DNA from: Pusillimonas noertemannii
Lineage (GTDB): Bacteria; Pseudomonadota; Gammaproteobacteria; Burkholderiales; Burkholderiaceae_B
DNA: 64,000 nucleotides
Assembly (NCBI RefSeq): GCF_003096595.1
Contig: NZ_QEKO01000001.1
Location: 1,054,001 to 1,118,000, forward strand
Direction: 5' to 3'
The notes under the pieces are model-generated. The model was not told the DNA's origin, ran no database searches, and saw only the letters and a program-made list of their open reading frames with translations. Positions 37,350 to 46,595 of this stretch are shown piece by piece (within the stretch, counting starts at the first letter, position 1; every line of letters begins with the position of its first letter). Both the position numbers and the translations under genes were made by a program.

Positions 37350-38680
37350 GTACCGGCAACCTGTTACTGGATCGTCAGATCGCCCGCTGGTATCCGCTCA
37401 TTGATCATTCCGTCCAGCTGGCGCTGGTGGACGCGGTGCCAAACGGCATCCGGTTCCCTTTGGTGCCGGCCGGGCGTCGTAGCGGCAAGACGGAGCGATT
37501 CAAGCGATTCCTGGTCAAGCAGGCCAATCGAGTGCCCGGCCCATACTTTGCCGCGGCGCCAACGCACGATCAGGCCAAGAAGATATTCTGGGATGATCTG
37601 AAGGCATTCACGCTGTCGGCAGCGCACGCCAAGCGCCCGAGCGAATCGGACAGGATCATCTTTCTGCCCAACGGTAGCGAGATCCATGTGATTGGGCTGG
37701 ATAAGCCCCAGCGCATCGAGGGGATTCCCTGGAAGGGCGGCGGCATCGACGAATTCGCCGATGTGAAGTCCACCGCTTGGGAGGCGAACATTCTCCCGGC
37801 GCTGAACACGGTCAATCCGCTGGATCCGGAATACCGGGCGTGGTGCTGGCTGCTGGGCGTGCCGGACGGCCTGAACCACTACTACGATTTGTGTAGCGCT
37901 GCGGAGACCGGGCAAAACCCCGACTTCGCGGTGTTTCACTGGAAATCTGCGGAGATCCTGCCCCCCGACGTGATCGCTGCGATGAAGCGAGCCATGTCGG
38001 CCAAGCAGTTTCGGCAGGAGTTTGAGGCCAGCTTTGAAACCGCCTCGGGACGAATCTACGAGGATTACAGCAAGGCCAATCACACGAAAGAGGTTATCCA
38101 GCCGCACGAGCAACTGATGTGGATGCATGACCAGAACTTTACGCCTCTGTCATCTGCCATTGGCGTGCGGCGCGGCCAGGACGGAAATGATCTGTATCTG
38201 CTGGACGAAATCGTGTTGACGAGCGCCGTATCGAAGCAGTCCGCGCTTGAGTTTGTCGAGAAGTTTAAAGGCCACAGAAACAAGCATGTCCTGATCTACG
38301 GAGATCCGGCGGGCCAGGCAGGCGAGAAGCACGGCCATGCCTCTGACTACACCGATATCGAGGGCGTGCTAAAGGCCAATGGCTGGACGTATACGAGGAA
38401 GGTCAGGCCCGCGCACCCGGCGATCAAGGATAGGCAAAACGCGATGCGAGCCAAGATTCGAACCGCAGACGGGCATATCAGCCTGTTCGTGAACCCGGTG
38501 ACCGCCAAATGGTGTGACAAGGGCCTAGCAACCGTACAGCTCAAGGAAGGCTCGACCTTCCAAGAGGATCAGAAGAACCAATACCAGCACATCACGACCG
38601 CAATTGGATATTGTGTTGACCGTGAGTGGCCAGTTATTCAGCGCACAGGCGGCATCCGCCAAATAACAGGAATTCGATAA
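37346..38680 (+). CDS. terL: Terminase large subunit
   Basis: 444 residues. Walker A PAGRRSGKTE (about 41-50), Walker B GGGIDEFADV with Asp135 and Glu136, and the start of the RNase-H-like nuclease domain at LIYGDPAG (about 315-322). It packages DNA into the prohead and cuts it. Next to the small subunit and portal genes. Confidence 0.95.
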   Translation: MSTGNLLLDRQIARWYPLIDHSVQLALVDAVPNGIRFPLVPAGRRSGKTERFKRFLVKQANRVPGPYFAAAPTHDQAKKIFWDDLKAFTLSAAHAKRPSESDRIIFLPNGSEIHVIGLDKPQRIEGIPWKGGGIDEFADVKSTAWEANILPALNTVNPLDPEYRAWCWLLGVPDGLNHYYDLCSAAETGQNPDFAVFHWKSAEILPPDVIAAMKRAMSAKQFRQEFEASFETASGRIYEDYSKANHTKEVIQPHEQLMWMHDQNFTPLSSAIGVRRGQDGNDLYLLDEIVLTSAVSKQSALEFVEKFKGHRNKHVLIYGDPAGQAGEKHGHASDYTDIEGVLKANGWTYTRKVRPAHPAIKDRQNAMRAKIRTADGHISLFVNPVTAKWCDKGLATVQLKEGSTFQEDQKNQYQHITTAIGYCVDREWPVIQRTGGIRQITGIR

Positions 38681-40059
38681 TGCCCGTGCAAGACAAGAAT
38701 CCCGACTACATGGTGCACATGGCAGAGTGGCGGATGATGGACGACGCCCTGGCCGGCGAATCGGCCATCAAGGGCAATGACGAATACCTGCCAAAGCCAT
38801 CGGGTATGGTCGAGGCGGAAAAGCTGAATGCCGACAATGGCTATCTGTACAAGGGCTACCGCGAGCGGGCGCAGTACGAACAGTGGGTGCGCGACAGTAT
38901 TCGCTCAATGATGGGCATGGTGTCGCGCCTGCAGCCTGAAATCAAGCTGCCACCCGGCATGGCTGGCATCGTCGAAAATGCCACCTCCGACGGCTTCAGC
39001 CTGAAGCAATTGTTCTTTCGCATGGTGCGCCAGGCTGTTTCCCATGGCCGTGTGCCGACTGTCATCAACGTGGACGATAAAGGCCAGCCGTACTTTTCCA
39101 CCTACAAGACGGTCAACGGCATCAACTGGAAAGAGGAAAACATCGGCGGGCGCCAGGATTTGGTGTTGGCCGTTTTCATCGAGTTCCGCGAAAAGAACCC
39201 GAAAGACGAATATTCGCACGAGGTGACGCAGGTTTACCGGGTGTACACGCTGATCGAGGGCGTCTGCCACACGGGCGTGTTTGATGAGCGTGGCGCTGTC
39301 GTTGAAGAGTTCCGGCCACTTGGCACGACCAATACGGGCGGCGAACTTGTGCGCGGCCTGCCGTGGCTGCCGGTGATCTATTGCGGATCCACGGATAACA
39401 GCCCGGGCGTGGACGAAATCCCGCTATTGACGATGGCCAGGGCAGCGATCAAGTCCTACCAACTGAGCGCCGATTACTTCACGGCACTACACCAGACCAG
39501 CCACCCGCAACCATGGGTGTCGGGCCTGGATCAGAATACCGATCTTCGCGTAACCGGCCCGTCGGCGGCCTGGGACTTGGGGCCGAATGGGCAGTGCGGA
39601 TATTTGGAATTTACGGGCGCCGGCATCGAGGCGGTTCGCCAGGCCATGAGCGACCAAAAAGGCGCAGCACTGGAAGCGGGCGCAAAGGTCATGGATGTGG
39701 GCGGCACAGAGTCAGGCGAGGCAAGGAAGGCCCGCCAGGATGATCAGCACGCCACACTGCATAGCATAGTGATTACGGTGGCTGAGGCTATCGAGCAGGG
39801 GCTACGGTACGCGGCTGAATGGCTTGGGTATCCGCCCGATCAGGTGACGTTTTCCGTTGAGCCGGACTTTTCTCACCCAGACGTCAACCCGCAGGTGCTG
39901 GCCCAGCTACATCAAGCTGTGCTTGCCAATGGCGTTAGTTGGGATACGTACTGGACTTATTTAACGACCGCCAAGCTGCCGGATCGTGAGTACGATGTGG
40001 AAGCGGCGCTGGTTGAAGGCGCGATGATCGGCGGGGCGATTGGCGATGGCGACGCGTGA
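38680..40059 (+). CDS. Portal protein (DUF4055 type)
   Basis: 459 residues. PDYMVHMAEWRMMDDALAGE near the start, and YLPKPSGM, VVEEFRPLG, WLPVIYCGSTDNS and SGEARKARQDDQHATL match the DUF4055 portal-like family. It should form the dodecameric channel at one capsid vertex. ATG at 38680 overlaps the terminase stop (TAATG). Confidence 0.9.
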   Translation: MPVQDKNPDYMVHMAEWRMMDDALAGESAIKGNDEYLPKPSGMVEAEKLNADNGYLYKGYRERAQYEQWVRDSIRSMMGMVSRLQPEIKLPPGMAGIVENATSDGFSLKQLFFRMVRQAVSHGRVPTVINVDDKGQPYFSTYKTVNGINWKEENIGGRQDLVLAVFIEFREKNPKDEYSHEVTQVYRVYTLIEGVCHTGVFDERGAVVEEFRPLGTTNTGGELVRGLPWLPVIYCGSTDNSPGVDEIPLLTMARAAIKSYQLSADYFTALHQTSHPQPWVSGLDQNTDLRVTGPSAAWDLGPNGQCGYLEFTGAGIEAVRQAMSDQKGAALEAGAKVMDVGGTESGEARKARQDDQHATLHSIVITVAEAIEQGLRYAAEWLGYPPDQVTFSVEPDFSHPDVNPQVLAQLHQAVLANGVSWDTYWTYLTTAKLPDREYDVEAALVEGAMIGGAIGDGDA

Positions 40060-41218
40060 GGAACTACGGGCGGCTCAACGCGCCATTGTCGCCGCCCTGG
40101 CGCAACACGCCGCCCACAACTACCGGGCATCATCGGCGGTCGTCAATGCGATTAACGTGGAAATTGACCGACTTGCCAGAGAATTGACCGCAAGTTTGGC
40201 TGAACGACTGGATGATCTGACGCAAGCCGAGCTGCAGGCCTTTGTGCAAGGCCGGTACACCACCCCGCGATTGAAGGCCATGCGCGCCGAAATCGACGGC
40301 TGGGGCGTGGCGCTGGATCAAGCTATTAAGGCCGAGTGGGACAAGACCGCCCTGGCCCTGGCCGGCTACGAGGCGGCCTACATCGGCGAAGTGATGCATA
40401 AGACTGTGGATGGCCTGCCCAAGGCGAAGGTCAAGCCCGAGCAGATCTTGACCAAGGCAAACCGCGCTCCGCTGTTTGGCCGGTTCGTCGACGACATGCT
40501 TTCAGACATCGGCCCGGCGCAAAAGGATCGGATATTTGCCAGCCTTCGCCAGGGCATTGCGGCAGGGGAAAGTAACAGCCAGATCATCCGGGCGCTACGA
40601 GGAACGCCCTCGCTCAAGCACCAAGACGGCTTGATGCAGGCAGCTAAGCGTGATGTGGAGCGGCTGGTTAGGACGGCACGAAACCATGTGGCCGACGTCG
40701 CAGGCGAGGAAATCTTCGATGCGCTGGGTGTTGAGCAGGTTGTCCGCGTAGCCACCCTTGAGGGCCGGACTTGCGCGGCCTGCGCGGCGCTGGATGGGAA
40801 GACCTACAAGCGTTCCGAGCCTCGACCCCCGGCTACCCTGCACCCGAACTGCCGGTGCCGCTATGCCCCATCATTTGATGGCGACCTGATTGGCAATCGG
40901 CCCTATGTGCGCGCCTTGAAGGTGCGAAAGCGTGACGGCAGCAACGAGTTCCGCTCCATTGGCGACATGACCAAGAAGCAGCGCGAGCAGGCCGGCCTAG
41001 ACGTGGGGCAGGTCAAGGCCAGCACGACGTTCGGCAAGTGGTTTGGCGGGCAGGATGCGGCCTTTAAGCGCGAGTGGTTGGGCCCGGCCCGATACAAGTT
41101 GTACACCGAGGGCAAGCTGCCGCTGGAAAGATTCTCCGACCCGCGCGGAAAGATTTACACTCTGAATGATCTGCGTCAGCGTGATGCGGAAACATTCAAG
41201 GCTATCTTTGGAAACTAA
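40046..41218 (+). CDS. Head morphogenesis protein (SPP1 gp7 / Mu F type)
   Basis: 390 residues, helical N-terminal part (about 1-200) and the gp7-like core near 235-270: TLEGRTCAACAALDGKTYKR and PPATLHPNCRCRYAP. Minor capsid proteins of this family are packed in the head or aid assembly. ATG at 40046 is used; an in-frame TTG lies 6 bp upstream. Overlaps the portal gene by 14 bp. Confidence 0.88.
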   Translation: MATREELRAAQRAIVAALAQHAAHNYRASSAVVNAINVEIDRLARELTASLAERLDDLTQAELQAFVQGRYTTPRLKAMRAEIDGWGVALDQAIKAEWDKTALALAGYEAAYIGEVMHKTVDGLPKAKVKPEQILTKANRAPLFGRFVDDMLSDIGPAQKDRIFASLRQGIAAGESNSQIIRALRGTPSLKHQDGLMQAAKRDVERLVRTARNHVADVAGEEIFDALGVEQVVRVATLEGRTCAACAALDGKTYKRSEPRPPATLHPNCRCRYAPSFDGDLIGNRPYVRALKVRKRDGSNEFRSIGDMTKKQREQAGLDVGQVKASTTFGKWFGGQDAAFKREWLGPARYKLYTEGKLPLERFSDPRGKIYTLNDLRQRDAETFKAIFGN

Positions 41219-41357
41219 GCCCGAACCCTGCGACGTTTATTTTTTACAGTGGTGGACACTTCGGATCGTCGAGCAATACCCGGCGCACGAGGTGCCGCAG
41301 GCGTGGCTGATGATGCAGATATCGATCAAAACGCAAGAGAAAGCTAACCCATTCTGA
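41208..41357 (+). CDS. Small phage protein, TTG start (49 aa)
   Basis: 49 codons from TTG 41208, 11 bp inside the end of the head-protein gene: ETKPEPCDVYFLQWWTLRIV then EQYPAHEVPQAWLMMQISIK. The well-formed sequence and AAGG upstream support it, but the weak start leaves doubt. Hairpins follow directly. Confidence 0.4.
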   Translation: METKPEPCDVYFLQWWTLRIVEQYPAHEVPQAWLMMQISIKTQEKANPF

Positions 41358-41358
41358 C

Positions 41359-41412
41359 CCGCCAAGCGCGGGTTTTTGTATTTCTGGGCCCCGTCTAAGA
41401 CGGGGCCTTTTC
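41359..41412 (+). terminator. Tandem hairpin terminators
   Basis: First hairpin CCCGC/GCGGG then TTTTTG (41359-41378). Second GGCCCCGTC-TAA-GACGGGGCC (9-bp perfect stem, 41388-41408) then TTTT. They divide the packaging genes from scaffold and capsid genes, so capsid genes may have their own promoter or rely on antitermination. Confidence 0.85.
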
Positions 41413-41458
41413 ATTTGCTGGCCAGGCCGGCGCAAACAATCCCAAGGGGAACAACACC

Positions 41459-42226
41459 ATGTTTGAAGACCTTGATCTGGCCGAGCTTGGCCTCGACATC
41501 CCGGAAGACAAAGCCGCGGCCCTCAAAGAGGCGCTGGCGGCCAAAGGCAAGGAAGCATTGGATCAAGCTGTAACAGGCTTGAAATCCAAGAACCAAGAGC
41601 TTCTGGGAACCATCAAGACTACGAAAACAGAACTTGAACAGTTCAAAACTCAGTTTGATGGGCTGGATATCGAATCGGTCAAGGCGCTGCTAAGCAAGGC
41701 CTCGACAGATGAGGAAACGCGGCTTCTGGCAGAAGGCAAGATCGATGAAGTCATCAGCAAACGCACCGAGCGCCTACGCAACGACTACGACAAACAGCTG
41801 AACGCCGAAAAGAGCCGGGCCGACAAAGCCGAGGCATTTGCCAATCAGTTCAAGGACAAGGTCCTGTCTGACTCGATCCGCGAGGCAGCAAGCAAGGCCG
41901 GGGCACTGCCTGAGGCGGCTGAAGACATCATTCTTCGGGCACGTGGCACGTTCCAGCTGAACGAGCATGGTGAGCCCGTGGCTGTCGACAAGGATGGCGA
42001 GACCATCTACGGCAAAGACGGCAAAACCCCTTTATCTCCGCTCGAATGGGCGGAATCCCTGCGTGAAAACGCTCCTCACCTGTGGCCAAGGGTCCAGGGC
42101 GCCGGAAAGACCGGCGATGACGGTGGTAAGGCTACCGGCAAAAAGCGAAGCGACATGTCCGCTGAAGAGGCGGCCGCTTTCGTCCAGAAACACGGGCGCG
42201 AAGCCTACTTGAAACTACCGAAATGA
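41459..42226 (+). CDS. Scaffolding-type protein
   Basis: 255 residues, highly charged and helical, with a coiled coil at about 35-130 (SKNQELLGTIKTTKTELEQF) and Lys/Glu/Ala-rich C-terminus ending in HGREAYLKLPK. Composition and the place just before the capsid gene are typical of phage scaffolding (GP20-like) proteins. Confidence 0.8.
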   Translation: MFEDLDLAELGLDIPEDKAAALKEALAAKGKEALDQAVTGLKSKNQELLGTIKTTKTELEQFKTQFDGLDIESVKALLSKASTDEETRLLAEGKIDEVISKRTERLRNDYDKQLNAEKSRADKAEAFANQFKDKVLSDSIREAASKAGALPEAAEDIILRARGTFQLNEHGEPVAVDKDGETIYGKDGKTPLSPLEWAESLRENAPHLWPRVQGAGKTGDDGGKATGKKRSDMSAEEAAAFVQKHGREAYLKLPK

Positions 42227-42234
42227 GGTGAACT

Positions 42235-43239
42235 ATGGGTACCAACACTACCACCAACTCGAACCTGATCATCTATAACGATCTGGCTCAAACGGCCTAC
42301 CTGGAGCGTCTGCAGGACATTCTGGCGGTCTTTAACCAATCGTCTGGCGGCGCCATTGTGCTGCGAAACGAGAACATTGAGGGCGACCTGCGTAAGCGTG
42401 CCTTCTATAAAATCGGCGGGTCGCTCGAGCATCGAGACGTGAACTCGGAGACGCCCGTGTCCGGCAAGCCTATCGGCGCAGGCGAAATGGTCGGCGTGAA
42501 GACCCCCTGGAAGTACGGCCCCTACCAAACCACCGAGGAAGCTTTCAAGCGCCGCGCTCGCAGCGTCGAGGAGTTCTCCATGCTGGTGGGCCAGGACATG
42601 GCTGATGCCGTGTTGGACTACTACATTCAGGCTGCTTTCGCGGGCCTTGGCGCCGCGATTGGCGGCAACGCCAACATGGTGGCCTCCGGCTCGTTCGCGG
42701 TCGACCACAAGAAGGTCCTGACTAAGGGCATGCGCAAGTTCGGCGACCGCTTCAACCGCATTGCGGTCTTCGGCATGGACTCCAATACCTACTTCGACCT
42801 GGTCGACGATTCGATCGATCAGAAAATCTTCGAAGAAGCGGGTGTTGTGGTCTATGGCGGCGGCCCCGGCACCATGGGCAAGCCTGTCCTGGTATCCGAC
42901 AAGATCCCCGCAGACAAGATTTTTGGTCTGCAGGCGGGGGCCGTGACGATCACCGAGTCTCAGGTTCCCGGGGTTCGATCCTACGACATCAACAGCGAGG
43001 AAAACCTTGCCATTGGCTTTCGGGCTGAGGGCACGTTCAACGTCGACCTGTTGGGCTACTCGTGGAAAGACACGGCGGGCGTCAACCCGAACATGGCCAC
43101 CGTAGGCGCCAGCGCGAACTGGGAGAAGTATGCAACCAGCGACAAGGCCACCGCAGGCGTGATCATCAACCTGCCTAGCTCGGGGTCTGGCTCCGCGTCC
43201 GCCTCCGGTTCGGCATCCGGCTCGGGTAGCGGGGTCTAA
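42235..43239 (+). CDS. Major capsid protein with Ser/Gly/Ala tail
   Basis: 334 residues, ribosome site GAGGTGAACT. Motifs seen: NDLAQTAYLERLQDILAVFN at the start, AFKRRARSVEEFSMLVGQDM, VFGMDSNTYFDLVDDSID and IGFRAEGTFNVDLLGYSWKD. These fit the HK97-fold coat proteins that follow GP20-like scaffolds. The last 19 residues are only Ser, Gly, Ala and Val, an uncommon flexible tail that could be exposed on the capsid. Confidence 0.88.
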   Translation: MGTNTTTNSNLIIYNDLAQTAYLERLQDILAVFNQSSGGAIVLRNENIEGDLRKRAFYKIGGSLEHRDVNSETPVSGKPIGAGEMVGVKTPWKYGPYQTTEEAFKRRARSVEEFSMLVGQDMADAVLDYYIQAAFAGLGAAIGGNANMVASGSFAVDHKKVLTKGMRKFGDRFNRIAVFGMDSNTYFDLVDDSIDQKIFEEAGVVVYGGGPGTMGKPVLVSDKIPADKIFGLQAGAVTITESQVPGVRSYDINSEENLAIGFRAEGTFNVDLLGYSWKDTAGVNPNMATVGASANWEKYATSDKATAGVIINLPSSGSGSASASGSASGSGSGV

Positions 43240-43243
43240 GCGC

Positions 43244-44164
43244 ATGCGCGTCGGAATCTATTCAGGCGTGCGCAATGTGGCGGCCCTAGCGCTTGGCGAG
43301 GGATTCTCCCTCGTCGGCGCCGAGGTCAGCCACCGCAACGTCCAGTACTACCGGGGCGAGCGTGAGCGTTTCGATCTTGTCGTGACGCTTGCCTTGCGTG
43401 AAGGCCGCGCTGTGCTCGAGCAGTACAGCGGGGCCTGCCCCGTGCTGGTTGCTGATTGGGGCTATCTCGCCAGGGTCAGTCACCCTGGTGAGAGTGCCAC
43501 CGGCCACTGGCAGGTCAGCCTGGGCGGCCTGAACAAGATTCCGACCTTCGCCTGCCCGCCCGATCGGTTCGATGTCCTCGGGCTCGATCTGGTCGAGCGC
43601 GGCGGCGACCCTGACGGCTATGCGCTGATTTGCGGCCAAGTTCCTGGCGATGCTGCCCATGGTATGGATGCGGCCGCGCTCAAGGCGTGGCTGCTGGAGG
43701 CTGTCGCCAAACACGGCAACGTCGTGTACCGCCCGCACCCTCGAGGTGGCATCGATCTGCCGGGCGTGAAAACGCAGCGCGGCTCATTGGCCGAAGCATT
43801 GGCCGGTGCGCGTCTGGTTGTGACCTTCAACAGCAACGTAGGCCACGATGCGCTGATTGCGGGCGTTCCTGTCCTATGTGGCCCCGGCGCGGCCTACGAC
43901 GAATTGGCCGGCGAGGTGCTGCCCAGCATCCAGGCCCGCCGCGACTATTTCAGCCGCGTTGCCTATGGCCAATGGACGCTGGCCGAAATGCGTTCCGGAG
44001 CATGCCAGAGGTTCATTTTTGAGCATCTGCTGACTGGCGTGGGGCCGGCTATCGGATCTCCAAGTTCAGATGATGCCGAGTCTAGCCCTACAGTGGACTC
44101 AGGCGTGGCGCCGGCCGTAGCGGCTCCGAAGCGCCGCGGGCGCAAGCCAAAGGTAGCGGCATGA
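43244..44164 (+). CDS. Glycosyltransferase-like protein in the head gene cluster
   Basis: 306 residues. Residues about 155-225 contain VVYRPHPRGGIDLPGVKTQR, LAEALAGARLVVTFNSNVGH and ALIAGVPVLCGPGAAYDE, the pattern of capsule-type Kdo or polyglycerol-phosphate transferases (KpsC/S-like GT-B folds). The N-terminal part (MRVGIYSGVRNVAALALGEG) fits a second Rossmann half. The C-terminus ends in a basic tail PKRRGRKPKVAA. It lies 4 bp after the capsid gene and overlaps the next by 4 bp. It may modify a virion protein or phage DNA; no such role is proven here. Confidence 0.65.
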   Translation: MRVGIYSGVRNVAALALGEGFSLVGAEVSHRNVQYYRGERERFDLVVTLALREGRAVLEQYSGACPVLVADWGYLARVSHPGESATGHWQVSLGGLNKIPTFACPPDRFDVLGLDLVERGGDPDGYALICGQVPGDAAHGMDAAALKAWLLEAVAKHGNVVYRPHPRGGIDLPGVKTQRGSLAEALAGARLVVTFNSNVGHDALIAGVPVLCGPGAAYDELAGEVLPSIQARRDYFSRVAYGQWTLAEMRSGACQRFIFEHLLTGVGPAIGSPSSDDAESSPTVDSGVAPAVAAPKRRGRKPKVAA

Positions 44165-44538
44165 TCGAGTACATCACAGTCGAAGAGGTCGATGCGCTGC
44201 TGGGTTCGTCCTGGTCCGCTGCCGACAAGAAGGACGAGGCCGTTTTGATTGCCAACGTCTGGATGACGAACCAGCAGTTGCCCGACACCGACCCCATGCC
44301 CGAAGAATGGAAACGTGCGGCGGCTTACGTGGCCCGCGAGGCGGCTAAGGGCGGCATATACGGCCAGGCCGAATACGGGCTCATGAGCAAGTCGGTTCAG
44401 GCCGGTGACGTATCCAGTTCCAAGACGTTCGCGAGCAATCACAAGATTGTTTCGGCGGGCGAATCGCTGGCGCTAGCCTTGCTCAAGCCGTGGCTAGGTG
44501 GCCTGGGCGGCGGTGTTTTTATGCTGAAGAGGATTTGA
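44161..44538 (+). CDS. Head-tail connector protein (DnaT-like annotation family)
   Basis: 125 residues. ITVEEVDALLGSSWSAADKK and YVAREAAKGGIYGQAEYGLM, with KPWLGGLGGG near the end. This family is often labelled DnaT-like but sits in head-tail adaptor position, right after capsid genes; the adaptor role is preferred. Confidence 0.75.
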   Translation: MIEYITVEEVDALLGSSWSAADKKDEAVLIANVWMTNQQLPDTDPMPEEWKRAAAYVAREAAKGGIYGQAEYGLMSKSVQAGDVSSSKTFASNHKIVSAGESLALALLKPWLGGLGGGVFMLKRI

Positions 44539-44765
44539 TGGGCACCATCACCAGCCTGGACGATCATCGCCCGCACATGACCATGCACACCCAGCGCGAC
44601 CGGGTGCATGTCATTCCGGCATCAGTGTTCGTCGGCATTGCCAAGGGCGAATTGACCGTCGATTGCCTGGATGACCGCGACGAGCTTATGAGCCTGATCG
44701 TTGCGGAATGGCTGGATTTTCACGGGCTAAAAGGCGCGGAAGAGCTGCGCGTGATTGAGGATTGA
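44538..44765 (+). CDS. Small late-region protein (75 aa)
   Basis: 75 residues: MGTITSLDDHRPHMTMHTQR, then VIPASVFVGIAKGELTVDCL and LIVAEWLDFHGL. ATG at 44538 overlaps the previous stop (TGATG). Position suggests a neck accessory; function unknown. Confidence 0.65.
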   Translation: MGTITSLDDHRPHMTMHTQRDRVHVIPASVFVGIAKGELTVDCLDDRDELMSLIVAEWLDFHGLKGAEELRVIED

Positions 44766-44766
44766 C

Positions 44767-45123
44767 ATGGGCCTTCGTGACGAAATCACCGCGGACATTG
44801 TGGAAGCATTCGATTCCGATCTTGCGGACGCCGTGACGCAGTTCACCGGCACGCGCATTACCGGCGAAGGTACCTACGACCCGATCACCGAAGAATGGAC
44901 GCCCGGCACGCTGACCTACACGGGCCGCGGCGTTTTCGGAAGTTTCGAGGCGGCGCTGGTCGACGGCATCCAGATTCTGGCCACTGATGAGAAGCTGACT
45001 GCATTGCAGGCAGAAGTCACCGAAGCCCCGAAGGTCGACGACAAGATCAACGGTAGGACAGTGCTGGCTGTAGGGCAGGATCCGGCCGGCGCTTCCTGGT
45101 CGCTTCAGCTAAGGAAAGTCTGA
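44767..45123 (+). CDS. Head closure / neck protein
   Basis: 118 residues, beta-rich (YDPITEEWTPGTLTYTGRGV, then SWSLQLRKV at the end). Fits small stopper-type proteins between adaptor and tail terminator. ATG at 44767 is used; an upstream in-frame ATG at 44755 adds four residues. Confidence 0.65.
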   Translation: MGLRDEITADIVEAFDSDLADAVTQFTGTRITGEGTYDPITEEWTPGTLTYTGRGVFGSFEAALVDGIQILATDEKLTALQAEVTEAPKVDDKINGRTVLAVGQDPAGASWSLQLRKV

Positions 45124-45124
45124 C

Positions 45125-45508
45125 ATGGCCGGCTGGGACCGCAAACCCTCCGAATTCATGGTGCAGGTCAAAGGCGACCTGACCCAGCAGCGCCGCATCA
45201 TCACGATGGAGGTACTGCAGGGCGTCGTTATGGCCTCCCCGGTGGACAAGGGCACGTTCCGTGCGAGTCACCAAGTGACCGTCGACAGCGTTTCGCTGAC
45301 CTACGATCTAGAGAAACAGGATAAGGGTGGTGGCACCACGATCAGCGATGGCATGACGGCCATCGCGTCGATCGACAAGCCCTTTGGTGAGTCGACCGTG
45401 CAGACGAACCTTCCATACGCGGAGGAGCTTGAAAACGGCCACTCTGGCCAGGCGCCAGCGGGAGTGTACGGCGTCACATTCGCCGCGGTAACGGAGAAGC
45501 ACCGATGA
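45125..45508 (+). CDS. HK97 gp10-like neck protein
   Basis: 127 residues. ASPVDKGTFRASHQVTVDSV and LPYAEELENGHSGQAPAGVY are the hallmarks of the HK97 gp10 neck/tail-completion family. One base separates it from the upstream stop. Confidence 0.85.
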   Translation: MAGWDRKPSEFMVQVKGDLTQQRRIITMEVLQGVVMASPVDKGTFRASHQVTVDSVSLTYDLEKQDKGGGTTISDGMTAIASIDKPFGESTVQTNLPYAEELENGHSGQAPAGVYGVTFAAVTEKHR

Positions 45509-45924
45509 CTTTCGATCAAATCCGAATCGCGATCACGACGCGAATGACGACTTTCGCCGGCATCGAGCAGGCCCGCATTGAATACCCAAACCAGCCAGGC
45601 ATCTTCACGCCGCCGGACACTGGGCTGTGGTGCCGCTTGAGTATCCTGCCGGGCACATCGTTCATGGCAGGCATGGCCGATCAGCCTTATACACGCAAGC
45701 CAGGCCTGATCGTGGTCCAGTGCTTTGCTCGGGCGCGCACCGGCGTTAAGGCGCTGGCTGTACTCGCCGACGCGCTGGAGGCGCATTTTGCGTACTGGAC
45801 GTTTGGTGATCTCGAGTGCCTGGAGGCCAGTCAGGTCAATGTGGGGGCTGGCGACACAGCGGGGCGCCCGGAGGGCACGGGCTTTTACCAGATCAACGTC
45901 AGCATTCCATACCGGGCCGGATAG
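45505..45924 (+). CDS. Tail terminator protein (DUF4128 type)
   Basis: 139 residues. MTFDQIRIAITTRMTTFAGI at the start and FYQINVSIPYRAG at the end fit tail-terminator proteins that cap the tail tube. It overlaps the gp10-like gene by 4 bp. The tail tube gene normally follows; here an antisense endonuclease intervenes. Confidence 0.8.
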   Translation: MTFDQIRIAITTRMTTFAGIEQARIEYPNQPGIFTPPDTGLWCRLSILPGTSFMAGMADQPYTRKPGLIVVQCFARARTGVKALAVLADALEAHFAYWTFGDLECLEASQVNVGAGDTAGRPEGTGFYQINVSIPYRAG

Positions 45925-45965
45925 CCCTATTCAAACCCATTTCTGCGCCCGATACCGGGCTTTTT

Positions 45966-46595
45966 CTACGCCTGCTTCGGAGGCCGGGTGTTCGGCACCT
46001 TATTCGGCATGGTTATCCACTCGCTTCGGGGAAAGTATGGCGGTTTGCCGCATTCAGGAACATGAACGTGTCCCCATTGCTTGCCGGTATTAATATTCGT
46101 GATCGACCCATTGGTGACGCCGTAAATTTTAGCGATGTGCTTTTGGGGCGTCCCAGCCTTTAGGCTTTTAATGATTGATCGAACGTCATCTTCGGTAAGT
46201 ATTGCTTTGTGATGGCGAGACCCCTTTCGTCCCGATTGCAGCCCATTTTCATAAGAATGAATGGTGTTACCTCGAACGGTTGTCCATTCGAGGTTGTCGG
46301 CGTGATTGTTTGTTTTAACGCCATCCTTGTGATTGATAACGTCGCAGCCTTCGGTTTTGCGACAGAACTCAGTGGCAACCAGCCTGTGGATCCGATGAAT
46401 CTTTGACCCTTCGGCTGAGAACATCCGAATAACGAAATAGCCGTCTGTCAGCGTTTGGCGCATCAACTGACCTTTCCTTCGGCGCTCTCGACCGGATGGG
46501 CCGACACATACGCGGTCTAAAGATCGTACTCGACCAAGGTTCGAAACTTCGTAAAGGGATTCAAAGCCCGAAACAGGCTTCCATATTTCTTGCAT
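45966..46595 (-). CDS. HNH homing endonuclease with NUMOD domains
   Basis: 209 residues. N-terminal NUMOD4-like motif (EIWKPVSGFESLYEVSNLGR), HNH core (IHRLVATEFCRKTEGCDVIN then HKDGVKTNNHADNLEW) and a C-terminal helix-turn-helix (HHKAILTEDDVRSIIKSLKA). ATG at 46595 follows GGAGAG. It is on the opposite strand to the whole tail operon and separates tail terminator and tail tube genes, the mark of a free-standing mobile endonuclease. Its home site should be an intron-less junction in related phages. Confidence 0.9.
   Translation of the reverse strand: MQEIWKPVSGFESLYEVSNLGRVRSLDRVCVGPSGRERRRKGQLMRQTLTDGYFVIRMFSAEGSKIHRIHRLVATEFCRKTEGCDVINHKDGVKTNNHADNLEWTTVRGNTIHSYENGLQSGRKGSRHHKAILTEDDVRSIIKSLKAGTPQKHIAKIYGVTNGSITNINTGKQWGHVHVPECGKPPYFPRSEWITMPNKVPNTRPPKQA

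Noticed and set aside
42205-43245. 346-codon minus-strand frame over the capsid gene
   Set aside because: Antisense shadow produced by high third-position GC.
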